A DNA stretch of 64,000 bases from Pseudomonas eucalypticola (lineage in GTDB: Bacteria; Pseudomonadota; Gammaproteobacteria; Pseudomonadales; Pseudomonadaceae): assembly GCF_013374995.1 (NCBI RefSeq), contig NZ_CP056030.1, positions 558,001 through 622,000 of the forward strand, in the 5' to 3' direction. A program made the translations under genes and the position numbers. The notes below the pieces were generated by a model. That model was not told where the DNA came from. It worked only from the letters and a program-made list of their open reading frames with translations, and ran no database searches. Shown in pieces: positions 48,972 through 59,291 of this stretch (position 1 is the stretch's first letter; every line of letters begins with the position of its first letter).

Positions 48972-50872
48972 CGTCTTCCGCCCGTATTGAGCTGCTCAGC
49001 CCGCGGCTCGCCAACCAGATCGCCGCTGGCGAGGTGGTTGAGCGCCCGGCGTCGGTGATCAAGGAACTGCTGGAAAACAGCCTGGACTCCGGCGCCCGGC
49101 GCATTGATGTGGAAGTGGAGCAGGGCGGTGTGAAGCTTCTGCGGGTACGCGACGACGGCAGCGGTATTGCCTCGGACGACCTGCCCCTGGCGCTGGCCCG
49201 CCACGCCACCAGCAAGATCCGTGACCTGGAAGACCTGGAACGGGTGATGAGCCTGGGGTTTCGGGGTGAAGCCCTGGCGTCGATCAGCTCGGTGGCACGC
49301 CTGACCCTGACCTCGCGCACCCGGGATGCCGAGCAGGCCTGGCAGGTGGAAACCGAAGGCCGGGACATGTCCCCGCGCGTGCAGCCGGCCGCGCACCCGG
49401 TAGGCACTTCGGTTGAAGTGCGCGACCTGTTCTTCAATACCCCGGCGCGGCGCAAGTTTCTCAAAACCGAAAAAACCGAATTCGATCACCTGCAAGAAGT
49501 GATCAAGCGCCTGGCCCTGGCGCGTTTTGACGTAGGCTTCCACCTGCGCCACAACGGCAAGAGCATCCTCAGCCTGCACGAAGCCCACGACGACACGGCC
49601 CGCGCCCGACGCGTGGGTGCCATCTGCGGCCCGGGTTTCCTGGAGCAGGCCCTGCCCATCGAAGTCGAGCGTAACGGCCTGCACCTGTGGGGTTGGGTCG
49701 GCCTGCCGACCTTCTCGCGCAGCCAGGCCGACATGCAGTACTTCTTCGTCAACGGCCGCGCCGTGCGCGACAAGCTGGTGGCCCACGCGGTGCGCCAGGC
49801 CTACCGCGATGTGCTGTTCAACGGCCGCCACCCCACGTTCGTCCTGTTCTTCGAAGTGGACCCAGCGGTGGTGGACGTCAACGTCCACCCCACCAAGCAC
49901 GAAGTGCGCTTCCGTGATGGGCGCATGGTGCATGATTTCCTCTACGGCACCCTGCACCGCGCCCTGGCGGACGTGCGCCCGGAAAACCAGTTGCCGGCTG
50001 CCCCGGCCATCGAACCAGCAGCGCGCCCCAGCGGCCTGGAGGCCGGTGAATTCGGGCCCCAGGGCGAGATGCGCCTGGCCGCCAGCGTGCTCGAGCAGCA
50101 ACAGCAGCAACCGGAAGTTGCCAGCCGCGGCTACAGTGCCAGCTCAGGCGCGGGCTACCAATATGTCCCCCGCCCAGCCCAGCCGATGCCAACCGCCGAG
50201 ACCCAGGCGGCCTACCGTGAATTCTATGCACCGTTGCCCCAAGCAGCGGATACCGCGGCCCCCAACCTGCCGGAAGGCCAGGGTGATATCCCGCCGCTGG
50301 GCTACGCGTTGGCCCAGCTCAAGGGCATTTACATCTTGTCCGAGAACGCCCAGGGCCTGGTGCTGGTAGACATGCATGCCGCCCACGAGCGCATCATGTA
50401 TGAGCGCCTGAAGGTGGCCATGGCCAGCGAAGGCCTCAGTGGCCAACCGCTGCTGGTGCCCGAGTCCATCGCTGTCAGCCAGCGCGAGGCCGATTGCGCC
50501 GAGGAGCATGCGGTGTGGTTCCAGCGCCTGGGCTTCGAGCTGCAACGCCTGGGCCCGGAAAGCCTGGCCATCCGGCAGATCCCGGCCCTGCTCAAGCAGG
50601 CCGAGGCCAACCGCCTGGTGCATGACGTACTCGCCGACCTCATGGAGTACGGCACCAGCGACCGTATCCAGGCCCACCTCAACGAGCTGCTGGGCACCAT
50701 GGCCTGCCATGGCGCCATCCGCGCCAACCGGCGCCTGGCCATCCCGGAAATGAACGGCCTGCTGCGCGACATGGAAAACACCGAGCGCAGCGGCCAATGC
50801 AACCACGGCCGTCCCACCTGGACCCAAATGGGCCTGGACGACCTGGACAAACTCTTCCTGCGTGGCCGTTGA
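48968..50872 (+). CDS. mutL: DNA mismatch repair protein MutL
   Basis: ATPase and latent endonuclease of mismatch repair, 634 residues. N-terminal GHKL fold with [21 protein letters not shown] (residues about 18-38), read here in family order, and [13 protein letters not shown]. The C-terminal domain has [12 protein letters not shown] (D-M-H-A-x2-E-x4-E), so it is an endonuclease-competent MutL, as in other pseudomonads and unlike E. coli. Overlaps amiB by four bases. Confidence 0.96.
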   Translation: MTSSARIELLSPRLANQIAAGEVVERPASVIKELLENSLDSGARRIDVEVEQGGVKLLRVRDDGSGIASDDLPLALARHATSKIRDLEDLERVMSLGFRGEALASISSVARLTLTSRTRDAEQAWQVETEGRDMSPRVQPAAHPVGTSVEVRDLFFNTPARRKFLKTEKTEFDHLQEVIKRLALARFDVGFHLRHNGKSILSLHEAHDDTARARRVGAICGPGFLEQALPIEVERNGLHLWGWVGLPTFSRSQADMQYFFVNGRAVRDKLVAHAVRQAYRDVLFNGRHPTFVLFFEVDPAVVDVNVHPTKHEVRFRDGRMVHDFLYGTLHRALADVRPENQLPAAPAIEPAARPSGLEAGEFGPQGEMRLAASVLEQQQQQPEVASRGYSASSGAGYQYVPRPAQPMPTAETQAAYREFYAPLPQAADTAAPNLPEGQGDIPPLGYALAQLKGIYILSENAQGLVLVDMHAAHERIMYERLKVAMASEGLSGQPLLVPESIAVSQREADCAEEHAVWFQRLGFELQRLGPESLAIRQIPALLKQAEANRLVHDVLADLMEYGTSDRIQAHLNELLGTMACHGAIRANRRLAIPEMNGLLRDMENTERSGQCNHGRPTWTQMGLDDLDKLFLRGR

Positions 50873-50877
50873 TACCC

Positions 50878-51849
50878 ATGAGTGCGTTACCCCCCGCGAT
50901 ATTCCTGATGGGCCCCACGGCTGCCGGCAAGACCGACCTGGCCATCGAACTGAGCAAGGTGCTGCCCATCGAGCTCATCAGTGTCGATTCGGCGCTGGTG
51001 TACCGTGGCATGGACATCGGCACCGCCAAGCCTTCCAAGGCCATTCTGGCCGCCCACCCACACCGCCTGATCGACATCATCGACCCGTCCGAGGCCTATT
51101 CGGCGGCCGAATTTCGTGCTGACGCCTTGCAGGCGATGGCCGAGATCACCGCGCGGGGCAATATCCCGTTACTGGTCGGCGGCACGATGTTGTATTTCAA
51201 GGCATTGCTGGATGGGTTGGCCGATATGCCCCCGGCCGATGCCGCCGTGCGCGAAGAGCTGGAGGCCATGGCCCAGGCCGGCGGGCTGCAGGTTCTGCAC
51301 GACGAACTGGCCAGGGTCGACCCCGTTTCGGCGGCGCGCATCCACCCCAATGACCCCCAGCGCCTGATCCGCGCTTTGGAAGTCTACCGGGTAAGTGGTT
51401 CCAGCATGACCGAGCATCGGGCGCGTCAATCTGCGCAAAGTACCGACGCAGGCGCTACGGGCGCCGGTCAATTGCCCTATACTGTTGCCAGCCTGGCGAT
51501 TGCGCCGACGGATCGTCAGGTGCTTCACGAGCGTATCGCCCTGCGTTTTCGGCAGATGCTGGAACAGGGGTTCGTCGACGAGGTCAGAGCCTTGCGTGCC
51601 AGAAGTGACTTGCACGCCGGCCTGCCGTCTATACGTGCAGTGGGTTACCGCCAAGTCTGGGATCATCTGGATGGCAAGCTGAGCTCGGTGGAAATGCAGG
51701 AACGCGGCATCATTGCGACACGTCAACTGGCCAAGCGGCAGTTCACCTGGCTGCGAAGCTTCGGTGATCTTCACTGGTTGGACAGTCTGGCTTGTGACAA
51801 TCTGCCACGCACCTTGAAATACCTTGGAACGGTCTCCATATTGAGCTGA
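50878..51849 (+). CDS. miaA: tRNA dimethylallyltransferase
   Basis: Adds an isopentenyl group to A37 of UNN-decoding tRNAs, 323 residues. Walker [12 protein letters not shown] and [17 protein letters not shown] are at the N-terminus; [10 protein letters not shown] marks the tRNA-binding region. ATG 50878 follows the mutL stop by 5 bases. Upstream of hfq as in most gammaproteobacteria. Confidence 0.97.
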   Translation: MSALPPAIFLMGPTAAGKTDLAIELSKVLPIELISVDSALVYRGMDIGTAKPSKAILAAHPHRLIDIIDPSEAYSAAEFRADALQAMAEITARGNIPLLVGGTMLYFKALLDGLADMPPADAAVREELEAMAQAGGLQVLHDELARVDPVSAARIHPNDPQRLIRALEVYRVSGSSMTEHRARQSAQSTDAGATGAGQLPYTVASLAIAPTDRQVLHERIALRFRQMLEQGFVDEVRALRARSDLHAGLPSIRAVGYRQVWDHLDGKLSSVEMQERGIIATRQLAKRQFTWLRSFGDLHWLDSLACDNLPRTLKYLGTVSILS

Positions 51850-51944
51850 GTCCTTGTAATTGCCGTCTATCCTTGGGGTGGGGCGGCCTAAGCCATCATT
51901 TTTTCTGATATTTCTTACTATTGATCCTTAAAGGAGTGCGGCAC

Positions 51945-52205
51945 ATGTCAAAAGGGCATTCGCTACAAGACCCTTACTTGAATACATTGCGTAAAGAGAA
52001 GGTCGGCGTTTCGATCTATCTCGTTAACGGTATCAAGTTGCAAGGCACCATCGAATCGTTCGACCAGTTCGTGATTCTGCTCAAGAACACCGTAAGCCAG
52101 ATGGTTTACAAGCACGCTGTCTCCACCGTCGTTCCTGTGCGCCCGATCCGTCTGCCTAGCGCGACCGAATCCGAGCATGGCGACGTCGAACCAGGTAACG
52201 CCTGA
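51945..52205 (+). CDS. hfq: RNA chaperone Hfq
   Basis: Hexameric Sm-like protein that pairs small RNAs with mRNAs and, with Crc, controls carbon catabolite repression in pseudomonads. The 86 residues include Sm1 ([20 protein letters not shown]) and Sm2 ([10 protein letters not shown]). AAGGAG lies 10 bases before ATG 51945. A 95-base gap after miaA leaves room for its own promoter. Confidence 0.98.
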   Translation: MSKGHSLQDPYLNTLRKEKVGVSIYLVNGIKLQGTIESFDQFVILLKNTVSQMVYKHAVSTVVPVRPIRLPSATESEHGDVEPGNA

Positions 52206-52217
52206 TAGGAGTCTGCT

Positions 52218-53519
52218 TTGTTCTTTGAGCGCCACGGTGGTGGTGAACGGGCCATTCTCGTTCACTTGGATGGTCAGGACCCTGAGGCGCGCGAAGATCC
52301 GCAGGAGTTTCAGGAGCTGGCCGTTTCGGCCGGCGCCGAAACTGTCGCGTTCGTCAACGTGGCGCGGCATCAGCCCACGGCCAAATACCTGATAGGCAGC
52401 GGCAAGGTCGAGGAATTGCGCGACCAGGTCAAAGCCGAACAGGTCGATCTGGTGATTTTCAATCACACCCTCACACCCAGCCAGGAACGTAACCTCGAGC
52501 GTGCTTTCGAGTGTCGCGTGCTTGACCGTACCGGTCTGATCCTGGATATCTTCGCCCAGCGGGCGCGCACCCATGAAGGCAAGCTGCAGGTGGAACTCGC
52601 CCAGCTCGAGCACATGAGTACGCGGCTGGTTCGCGGCTGGACCCACCTTGAGCGTCAGAAAGGCGGTATCGGCCTGCGCGGCCCGGGTGAAACCCAGCTG
52701 GAAACCGACCGCCGCCTGCTGCGGGTGCGCCTGCGCCAGATCAAGGCACGCCTGGAAAAGGTGCGCAGCCAGCGCGAGCAGGCCCGTCGTGGCCGGCGCC
52801 GCGCCGACATTCCTTCGGTATCGCTGGTGGGCTACACCAACGCCGGCAAATCCACCTTGTTCAATGCCGTGACCTCGTCCGAGGTGTATGCGGCGGACCA
52901 GTTGTTCGCCACCCTGGACCCGACCCTGCGCCGTCTGGAGCTTGATGATCTGGGCCCGGTGATCCTGGCCGACACCGTGGGCTTCATTCGTCACCTGCCA
53001 CACAAGCTGGTGGAGGCTTTCCGAGCTACGCTCGAAGAGTCGAGCAACTCCGACCTGTTGCTGCACGTGATCGACGCTCATGAGCCGGAGCGTATGGCGC
53101 AGATCGAACAGGTCATGGCGGTGCTCACCGAGATCGGCGCTCAAGGCTTGCCGATCCTGGAGGTGTATAACAAACTCGACCTGCTGGAAGGGGTGGAGCC
53201 GCAGATCCAACGCGATGCCGACGGCAAGCCGCAGCGGGTATGGGTGTCGGCGCGCGACGGGCGTGGCCTGGACCTGGTGAAACAGGCCGTGGCCGAGCTG
53301 TTGGGCGAGGACCTGTTCGTCGCAACCCTGCGCCTGCCACAGCACCTGGCGCGCCTGCGGGCACAGTTTTTCGAGATGGGTGTGGTGCAAAGCGAGGCGC
53401 ATGACGAGGAAGGTGCCAGCCTGTTGGCGGTACGTGTACCCCGTAGCGAACTCAACCGTCTGGTCAGCCGGGCAGGGATGGAACCGCTGGAATTCATCGA
53501 GCAACACACTTTGCAATAA
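52218..53519 (+). CDS. hflX: Ribosome-splitting GTPase HflX
   Basis: GTPase that dissociates stalled or hibernating 70S ribosomes, 433 residues. The N-terminal HflX domain has RGPGETQLETDRR, and the G domain has GYTNAGKSTLFN. Start TTG 52218 follows AGGAG. Twelve bases after hfq. Confidence 0.95.
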   Translation: MFFERHGGGERAILVHLDGQDPEAREDPQEFQELAVSAGAETVAFVNVARHQPTAKYLIGSGKVEELRDQVKAEQVDLVIFNHTLTPSQERNLERAFECRVLDRTGLILDIFAQRARTHEGKLQVELAQLEHMSTRLVRGWTHLERQKGGIGLRGPGETQLETDRRLLRVRLRQIKARLEKVRSQREQARRGRRRADIPSVSLVGYTNAGKSTLFNAVTSSEVYAADQLFATLDPTLRRLELDDLGPVILADTVGFIRHLPHKLVEAFRATLEESSNSDLLLHVIDAHEPERMAQIEQVMAVLTEIGAQGLPILEVYNKLDLLEGVEPQIQRDADGKPQRVWVSARDGRGLDLVKQAVAELLGEDLFVATLRLPQHLARLRAQFFEMGVVQSEAHDEEGASLLAVRVPRSELNRLVSRAGMEPLEFIEQHTLQ

Positions 53520-53615
53520 AAGCCCTGCAACGCGGCGGTGCCGCGAGCTCGGGCATTCTGTAGCATTGGTTGGCGCGCCGTGGGTGCGTCTTTGCTTTAT
53601 CAGATGGAGAGCGCT

Positions 53616-54791
53616 ATGGCTTGGAATGAGCCGGGTGGCAACTCGAACAATCAGGATCCTTGGGGTGGCAAACGCCGTGGGGGCGACCGCAAGGGGCCAC
53701 CGGATCTCGACGAGGCCTTCCGAAAGCTGCAGGAAAGCCTGAACAGCATGTTCGGTGGTGGTAAAAAACGCGGGGGTGACGGCAACGGCTCGTCCAGGGG
53801 CGGTGGCTTCGGCCTGCTCGGGATCGGCCTGGTCGTGCTGGCCGCCATTTGGCTGTACAGCGCCATCTACGTGGTAGATGAGCAGGAGCAGGCCGTGGTG
53901 CTGCGCTTCGGCAAGTACTATGAAACCGTGGGTTCGGGCCTGAACATCTATTTCCCGCCCTTCGACAAGAAGTACCTGGAAAACGTGACGCGTGAGCGTA
54001 CGTACACCAAGCAGGGCCAGATGCTCACCGAGGACGAGAACATCGTCGAGGTGCCGCTGACCGTGCAATACCGCATCAGCAACCTGCAGGACTACGTGCT
54101 CAACGTCGACCAGCCGGAAGTCAGCCTGCAGCATGCCACCGACAGCGCCCTGCGCCACGTGGTGGGGTCCACCACCATGGACCAGGTGCTGACCGAAGGC
54201 CGTGAGCTGATGGCCAGCGAAATCAAGAAGCGCCTGCAGGGCTTCATGGACACCTACAAGACCGGTATCACCATTACCCAGGTCAACGTGCAGAGCGCGG
54301 CCGCCCCGCGTGAAGTCCAGGAAGCCTTCGACGACGTGATCCGCGCCCGTGAAGACGAGCAGCGCTCGCGCAACCAGGCAGAAACCTACGCCAATGGCGT
54401 GGTGCCGGAAGCCCGGGGTCAGGCCCAGCGCATCATCGAGGACGCCAATGGCTACCGCGATGAGGTGGTGTCGCGTGCCAAGGGTGAGGCCGACCGCTTC
54501 ACCAAGCTGGTGACCGAGTACCGCAAGGCACCGGAAGTCACTCGTCAGCGCCTGTACCTGGAAACCATGCAGGACGTCTACAGCAACACCAGCAAGGTGC
54601 TGGTGAGCAGCGAGAAGGGTGGTAACAACCTGATCTACCTGCCGCTGGACAAGATGGTCAACAGCAGCCACGGCAATGCGCCAGTGGCCTCGGGCAGCGT
54701 GACGCCGCAGGTCACGGACGCGGCAGGTGCCCGCGCCGCCGCCGATCTGCAGCAGCAACAACGTGAACTGCGTTCCAGGGAGACTCGCTGA
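53616..54791 (+). CDS. hflK: FtsH-modulating membrane protein HflK
   Basis: SPFH/band-7 protein that assembles with HflC around FtsH. The 391 residues: Gly/Asn-rich N-terminus (MAWNEPGGNSNNQDP), basic GGGKKRGG stretch, one membrane helix (FGLLGIGLVVLAAIWLYSAI), and the periplasmic SPFH domain with a coiled coil. ATG 53616 has GGAG six bases before it; a longer start at 53604 is possible. Overlaps hflC (TGATG). Confidence 0.96.
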   Translation: MAWNEPGGNSNNQDPWGGKRRGGDRKGPPDLDEAFRKLQESLNSMFGGGKKRGGDGNGSSRGGGFGLLGIGLVVLAAIWLYSAIYVVDEQEQAVVLRFGKYYETVGSGLNIYFPPFDKKYLENVTRERTYTKQGQMLTEDENIVEVPLTVQYRISNLQDYVLNVDQPEVSLQHATDSALRHVVGSTTMDQVLTEGRELMASEIKKRLQGFMDTYKTGITITQVNVQSAAAPREVQEAFDDVIRAREDEQRSRNQAETYANGVVPEARGQAQRIIEDANGYRDEVVSRAKGEADRFTKLVTEYRKAPEVTRQRLYLETMQDVYSNTSKVLVSSEKGGNNLIYLPLDKMVNSSHGNAPVASGSVTPQVTDAAGARAAADLQQQQRELRSRETR

Positions 54792-55660
54792 TGGGCAATA
54801 AATCACTGATCGCCCTGATCGTTGGCGTGATACTGGCCATCGTGGCGTGGAACAGCTTCTACATCGTCTCCCAGACCGAGCGCGCGGTGATGCTGCGTTT
54901 CGGTCGCGTGGTACAGGCCGATGTGCCCCCTGGCCTGCACGTGAAAGTGCCGTACGTGAACCAGGTGCGCAAGTTCGACGCTCGCCTGATGACCCTCGAT
55001 GCCCCTACCCAGCGGTTCCTGACCCTGGAGAAAAAGGCCGTGATGGTCGATGCGTACGCCAAGTGGCGCGTGAAGGACGCGGAGCGCTTCTATACCGCTA
55101 CCTCGGGCATGAAGCAGATCGCCGATGACCGCCTGTCCCGCCGCCTGGAATCGGGCCTGCGTGACCAGTTCGGCAAGCGCACCCTGCACGAAGTGGTGTC
55201 GGGCCAGCGTGACGAATTGATGGCCGGTATCACCGAGTCGTTGAACAAGATGGCCAACGACGAGTTGGGCATCGAAGTCATCGACGTGCGGGTCAAGGCC
55301 ATCGACCTGCCCAAGGAAGTGAACAAGAGCGTCTTCGACCGGATGAGCACCGAGCGTGAGCGTGAGGCTCGCGAGCATCGCGCCAAGGGTAACGAGCTGG
55401 CCGAAGGCATCCGTGCCGACGCCGATCGTCAGCGCCGCGTGCTGCTGGCCGAGGCCTATCGCGAGTCGGAAGAAGCCCGCGGTGACGGTGATGCCCAGGC
55501 GGCCGCCATCTACGCTAAGGCTTACGGTCAGGATCAGGAGTTCTACTCCTTCTACCGTAGCCTGCAGGCTTACCGTCAGAGCTTCTCCAACAAGAGCGAC
55601 GTGCTGGTGCTGGACCCAAGCAGCGACTTCTTCCGCTACATGGAGAAGTACAAGCCTTGA
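54791..55660 (+). CDS. hflC: FtsH-modulating membrane protein HflC
   Basis: Partner of HflK, 289 residues: N-terminal membrane helix (LIALIVGVILAIVAWNSFYIV), then the SPFH domain and helical region with charged repeats (STEREREAREHRAKGNELAE). Its ATG overlaps the hflK stop. In PAO1 a small DUF2065 gene follows, but here the next 286 bases contain no such frame. Confidence 0.96.
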   Translation: MGNKSLIALIVGVILAIVAWNSFYIVSQTERAVMLRFGRVVQADVPPGLHVKVPYVNQVRKFDARLMTLDAPTQRFLTLEKKAVMVDAYAKWRVKDAERFYTATSGMKQIADDRLSRRLESGLRDQFGKRTLHEVVSGQRDELMAGITESLNKMANDELGIEVIDVRVKAIDLPKEVNKSVFDRMSTEREREAREHRAKGNELAEGIRADADRQRRVLLAEAYRESEEARGDGDAQAAAIYAKAYGQDQEFYSFYRSLQAYRQSFSNKSDVLVLDPSSDFFRYMEKYKP

Positions 55661-55670
55661 ATGGCGCACT

Positions 55671-55697
55671 CCGCCGGGCGGTCAAATCGCCCGGCGG
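55671..55697. other. GC hairpin after hflC
   Basis: Perfect 10-bp stem CCGCCGGGCG / CGCCCGGCGG with loop GTCAAAT starts 10 bases after the hflC stop. No T-run follows; it sits 35 bases before the true terminator and may protect the mRNA end. Confidence 0.5.
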
Positions 55698-55731
55698 GGT
55701 GACCATTTCTGAAAACGTGTTATGATGCGGC

Positions 55732-55756
55732 AGCCGGGAAATTCCCGGCTTTTTTG
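55732..55756 (+). terminator. Rho-independent terminator after hflC
   Basis: Stem AGCCGGG / CCCGGCT with loop AAATT, followed by six T. It closes the nnr-hflC series and isolates hisZ. A TATGAT sequence at 55721-55726 just before it resembles a -10 element. Confidence 0.88.
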
Positions 55757-55946
55757 CGTCTGCAAGATCGATTGGCTCTTCGCGCCAGTCTTTTGCGAAG
55801 TGTTTCAGACTGTTTCCAAAGTAATCGAGGGCAATGGCTCACGCAGGCAGGGCGGCATGAAAACCGCTGCAACGTGCCTCGCCATTGCCTGCTTCACTCA
55901 AGGCTCGCCCGGAGGCGTGCCGCCCGGATCATAGGGGAAAGGCGTA

Positions 55947-57134
55947 ATGGCAACGGTAGACCGCTGGCTGCTGCCAGATGGCATCGAAGAAGTACTGCCG
56001 CCGGAAGCGGCGCGCATCGAAGTAGCGCGTCGCCAGGTGTTGGATCTGTTCCAGAGCTGGGGCTATGAGTTCGTCGTCACCCCGCATATCGAGTACCTGG
56101 AGTCGCTGCTGACCGGCGCCGGCCAGGACCTGGATCTGCGCACCTTCAAGGTCGTCGACCCGCAATCCGGGCGGCAGATGGGCTTCCGTGCCGACATCAC
56201 GCCGCAGGTGGCGCGTATCGACGCCCACACCCTGCGCCGTGAGGGCCCTAGCCGCCTGTGCTACGCCGGCAGCGTGCTGCATGCCCAGCCGCGTGCCCTG
56301 TCATCCTCGCGCAGCCCGATCCAGTTGGGTGCCGAGCTGTATGGTGATGCCAGCCCGAGCAGCGATGTGGAAGTGATCAGCCTGATGCTGGCTATGCTTC
56401 AACTGGCGGATGTCGCGGATGTGCACATGGACCTGGGCCATGTGGGCATCTACCGGGGCCTGGCGCGCGCCGCCGGCCTGAGTGGTGCGGTGGAGCAGCA
56501 GTTGTTCGACGCCCTGCAGCGCAAGGCCATCGACGAGGTCATCGCCCTCACCGAAGGCCTGCCGACCGACCTGGCGGCCATGCTGCGCGCACTGGTCGAG
56601 CTGTGCGGTGGGGCTGAAGTGTTCGCCGAGGCCCGTGTACGCCTGGCCAACGCCCCGGCGCCGGTCATCGCGGCCCTGGACGACCTGCAGGCCATCGCTG
56701 AGCGCCTGGCGGCCCGTTTCCCCGAGCTGCCCCTGTATTTCGATCTGGGCGAGCTGCGCGGCTACCACTACCACACGGGTGTAGTGTTTGCCGTGTTCGT
56801 CCCGGGTGTTGGCCAGTCGATCGCCCAGGGTGGTCGTTATGACGATATCGGCGCCGACTTCGGTCGTGCGCGTCCGGCGACGGGGTTCTCCACCGACCTC
56901 AAGACCCTGGTTACCCTGGGTCGCGCCGAGGTGGAACTGCCCAGCGGTGGCATCTGGATGCCAGACAGCACCGATGCGGCACTCTGGCAGCAGGTCTGCC
57001 AGCTGCGTCGTGAGGGTCAGCGCGTGGTTCAGGCGCTGCCTGGCCAGGCGTTGAGCGCGGCCGCGGAGGCCGATTGCGACCGCCAATTGATTCAGCAGAA
57101 CGGGCTGTGGCAAGTACTGCCGCTGGCTTCTTGA
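55947..57134 (+). CDS. hisZ: ATP phosphoribosyltransferase regulatory subunit HisZ
   Basis: Class II tRNA-synthetase-like protein needed by the short form of HisG in histidine synthesis; it has no synthetase activity. The 395 residues start with [18 protein letters not shown] and contain motif 2-like sequence ([30 protein letters not shown]). ATG 55947 follows GGGGAAAGGCGTA. Precedes purA by 54 bases, probably co-transcribed. Confidence 0.95.
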   Translation: MATVDRWLLPDGIEEVLPPEAARIEVARRQVLDLFQSWGYEFVVTPHIEYLESLLTGAGQDLDLRTFKVVDPQSGRQMGFRADITPQVARIDAHTLRREGPSRLCYAGSVLHAQPRALSSSRSPIQLGAELYGDASPSSDVEVISLMLAMLQLADVADVHMDLGHVGIYRGLARAAGLSGAVEQQLFDALQRKAIDEVIALTEGLPTDLAAMLRALVELCGGAEVFAEARVRLANAPAPVIAALDDLQAIAERLAARFPELPLYFDLGELRGYHYHTGVVFAVFVPGVGQSIAQGGRYDDIGADFGRARPATGFSTDLKTLVTLGRAEVELPSGGIWMPDSTDAALWQQVCQLRREGQRVVQALPGQALSAAAEADCDRQLIQQNGLWQVLPLAS

Positions 57135-58481
<1,347 letters not shown>

Positions 58482-58498
58482 GCCTGCTGTAGCAAGCT

Positions 58499-58522
58499 CA
58501 AAGGGCCCTTCGGGGCCCTTTG
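58499..58522 (+). terminator. Terminator after purA with UUCG loop
   Basis: Perfect 10-bp stem CAAAGGGCCC / GGGCCCTTTG with a TTCG loop, followed by TCGTTT, 17 bases after the purA stop. Confidence 0.85.
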
Positions 58523-58664
58523 TCGTTTATGCGTGGCTTGGCCAGCTCGGCGTTCTGTGCGCCCTCCAGGGTTGCGCTGTGGTACGTCTGCGAACTCGCA
58601 GCGCCTGTGTCCCAAGCGGGTGCGCGGAAGAAGAGGGCGCTGCGGTTTTCAAACGCCAGAAACG

Positions 58665-58690
58665 CAAAAACCCGCGTTAGCGGGTTTTTG
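58665..58690 (-). terminator. Terminator of the first tRNA-Leu
   Basis: CAAAAACCCGC / GCGGGTTTTTG, 11-bp stem, loop GTTA. On the minus strand it lies 36 bases past the tRNA end. Being A/T-flanked on both sides it can also stop plus-strand read-through from purA. Confidence 0.85.
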
Positions 58691-58726
58691 GGGTGACTCA
58701 GAGATCAAGGATCTGTGAATCTGAAT

Positions 58727-58813
58727 TGGTGCCCAGAAGAAGACTCGAACTTCCACGACCGTAAGGTCACCAGCACCTGAAGCTGGCGTGTCTACCAATT
58801 TCACCATCTGGGC
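58727..58813 (-). tRNA. tRNA-Leu, anticodon CAG (copy 1)
   Basis: 87 bases including encoded CCA. The acceptor arm GCCCAGA pairs with TCTGGGC; the D-loop, long variable arm and TTCGAGTC T-arm are present; the anticodon stem CCAGC/GCTGG encloses TTCAGGT, giving CAG. Reads CUG, the dominant leucine codon in GC-rich pseudomonads. Confidence 0.97.
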
Positions 58814-58847
58814 ATTCACTTCGACGTTGTCCGTCGTTGTGGGGCGC

Positions 58848-58876
58848 ACTATACGGAGGGTATCGAGACCTGTAAA
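58848..58876 (-). promoter_or_regulatory. Sigma-70 promoter of tRNA-Leu copy 1
   Basis: On the minus strand TTTACA - 17 bases - TATAGT, followed by GCGCCCCA, a GC-rich discriminator of the type seen at stringently controlled stable-RNA promoters. Confidence 0.88.
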
Positions 58877-58924
58877 CCCCTGAATGCAAAAATATTTGAA
58901 AAAGTTTTTCGGAGGGCAGATACG

Positions 58925-58950
58925 CAAAAACCCGCTTTCGCGGGTTTTTG
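58925..58950 (-). terminator. Terminator of the second tRNA-Leu
   Basis: CAAAAACCCGC / GCGGGTTTTTG, the same stem as copy 1 with loop TTTC, located between the two tRNA genes. Confidence 0.88.
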
Positions 58951-58988
58951 TGAGTGGCTCAAGATTGCTGTAATCTCAAGCCTGAATT

Positions 58989-59075
58989 TGGTGCCCAGAA
59001 GAAGACTCGAACTTCCACGACCGTAAGGTCACCAGCACCTGAAGCTGGCGTGTCTACCAATTTCACCATCTGGGC
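58989..59075 (-). tRNA. tRNA-Leu, anticodon CAG (copy 2)
   Basis: 87 bases, identical in sequence to copy 1. It is transcribed first in the leftward direction but has its own promoter and terminator. Confidence 0.97.
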
Positions 59076-59111
59076 ATCATCGTCAGCGCTGTTGCGTTTC
59101 CGATGGGGCGC

Positions 59112-59140
59112 ACTATACGGGCGTCCTTTTGACCTGTAAA
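59112..59140 (-). promoter_or_regulatory. Sigma-70 promoter of tRNA-Leu copy 2
   Basis: TTTACA - 17 bases - TATAGT on the minus strand with the same GCGCCCCA discriminator as copy 1. The spacers differ, while the elements and the preceding CAGGGG are kept. Confidence 0.88.
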
Positions 59141-59291
59141 CCCCTGTTATGAAAAAAGTTTAGGTTTTTTTGCATGGTGCAGGTTTCAGCCCGAATGTGC
59201 GGCATCGCGGGGGCTGTCAAACGGTGAAATTTCCCGTTTCAATACGCGTATGCCAAACTAACCCTTATATAGACAAGGTGAAATTTCTCTA

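Noticed and set aside
51963..54806. 947-codon minus-strand open frame opposite hfq-hflX-hflK
   Set aside because: It is antisense to three certain genes; its His/Gln-rich composition is typical of shadow frames in GC-rich DNA.
58727..59075. tRNA-Leu pair as an integration site of a genomic island
   Set aside because: No integrase and no partial tRNA copy; flanking genes purA and rnr are in the conserved order.
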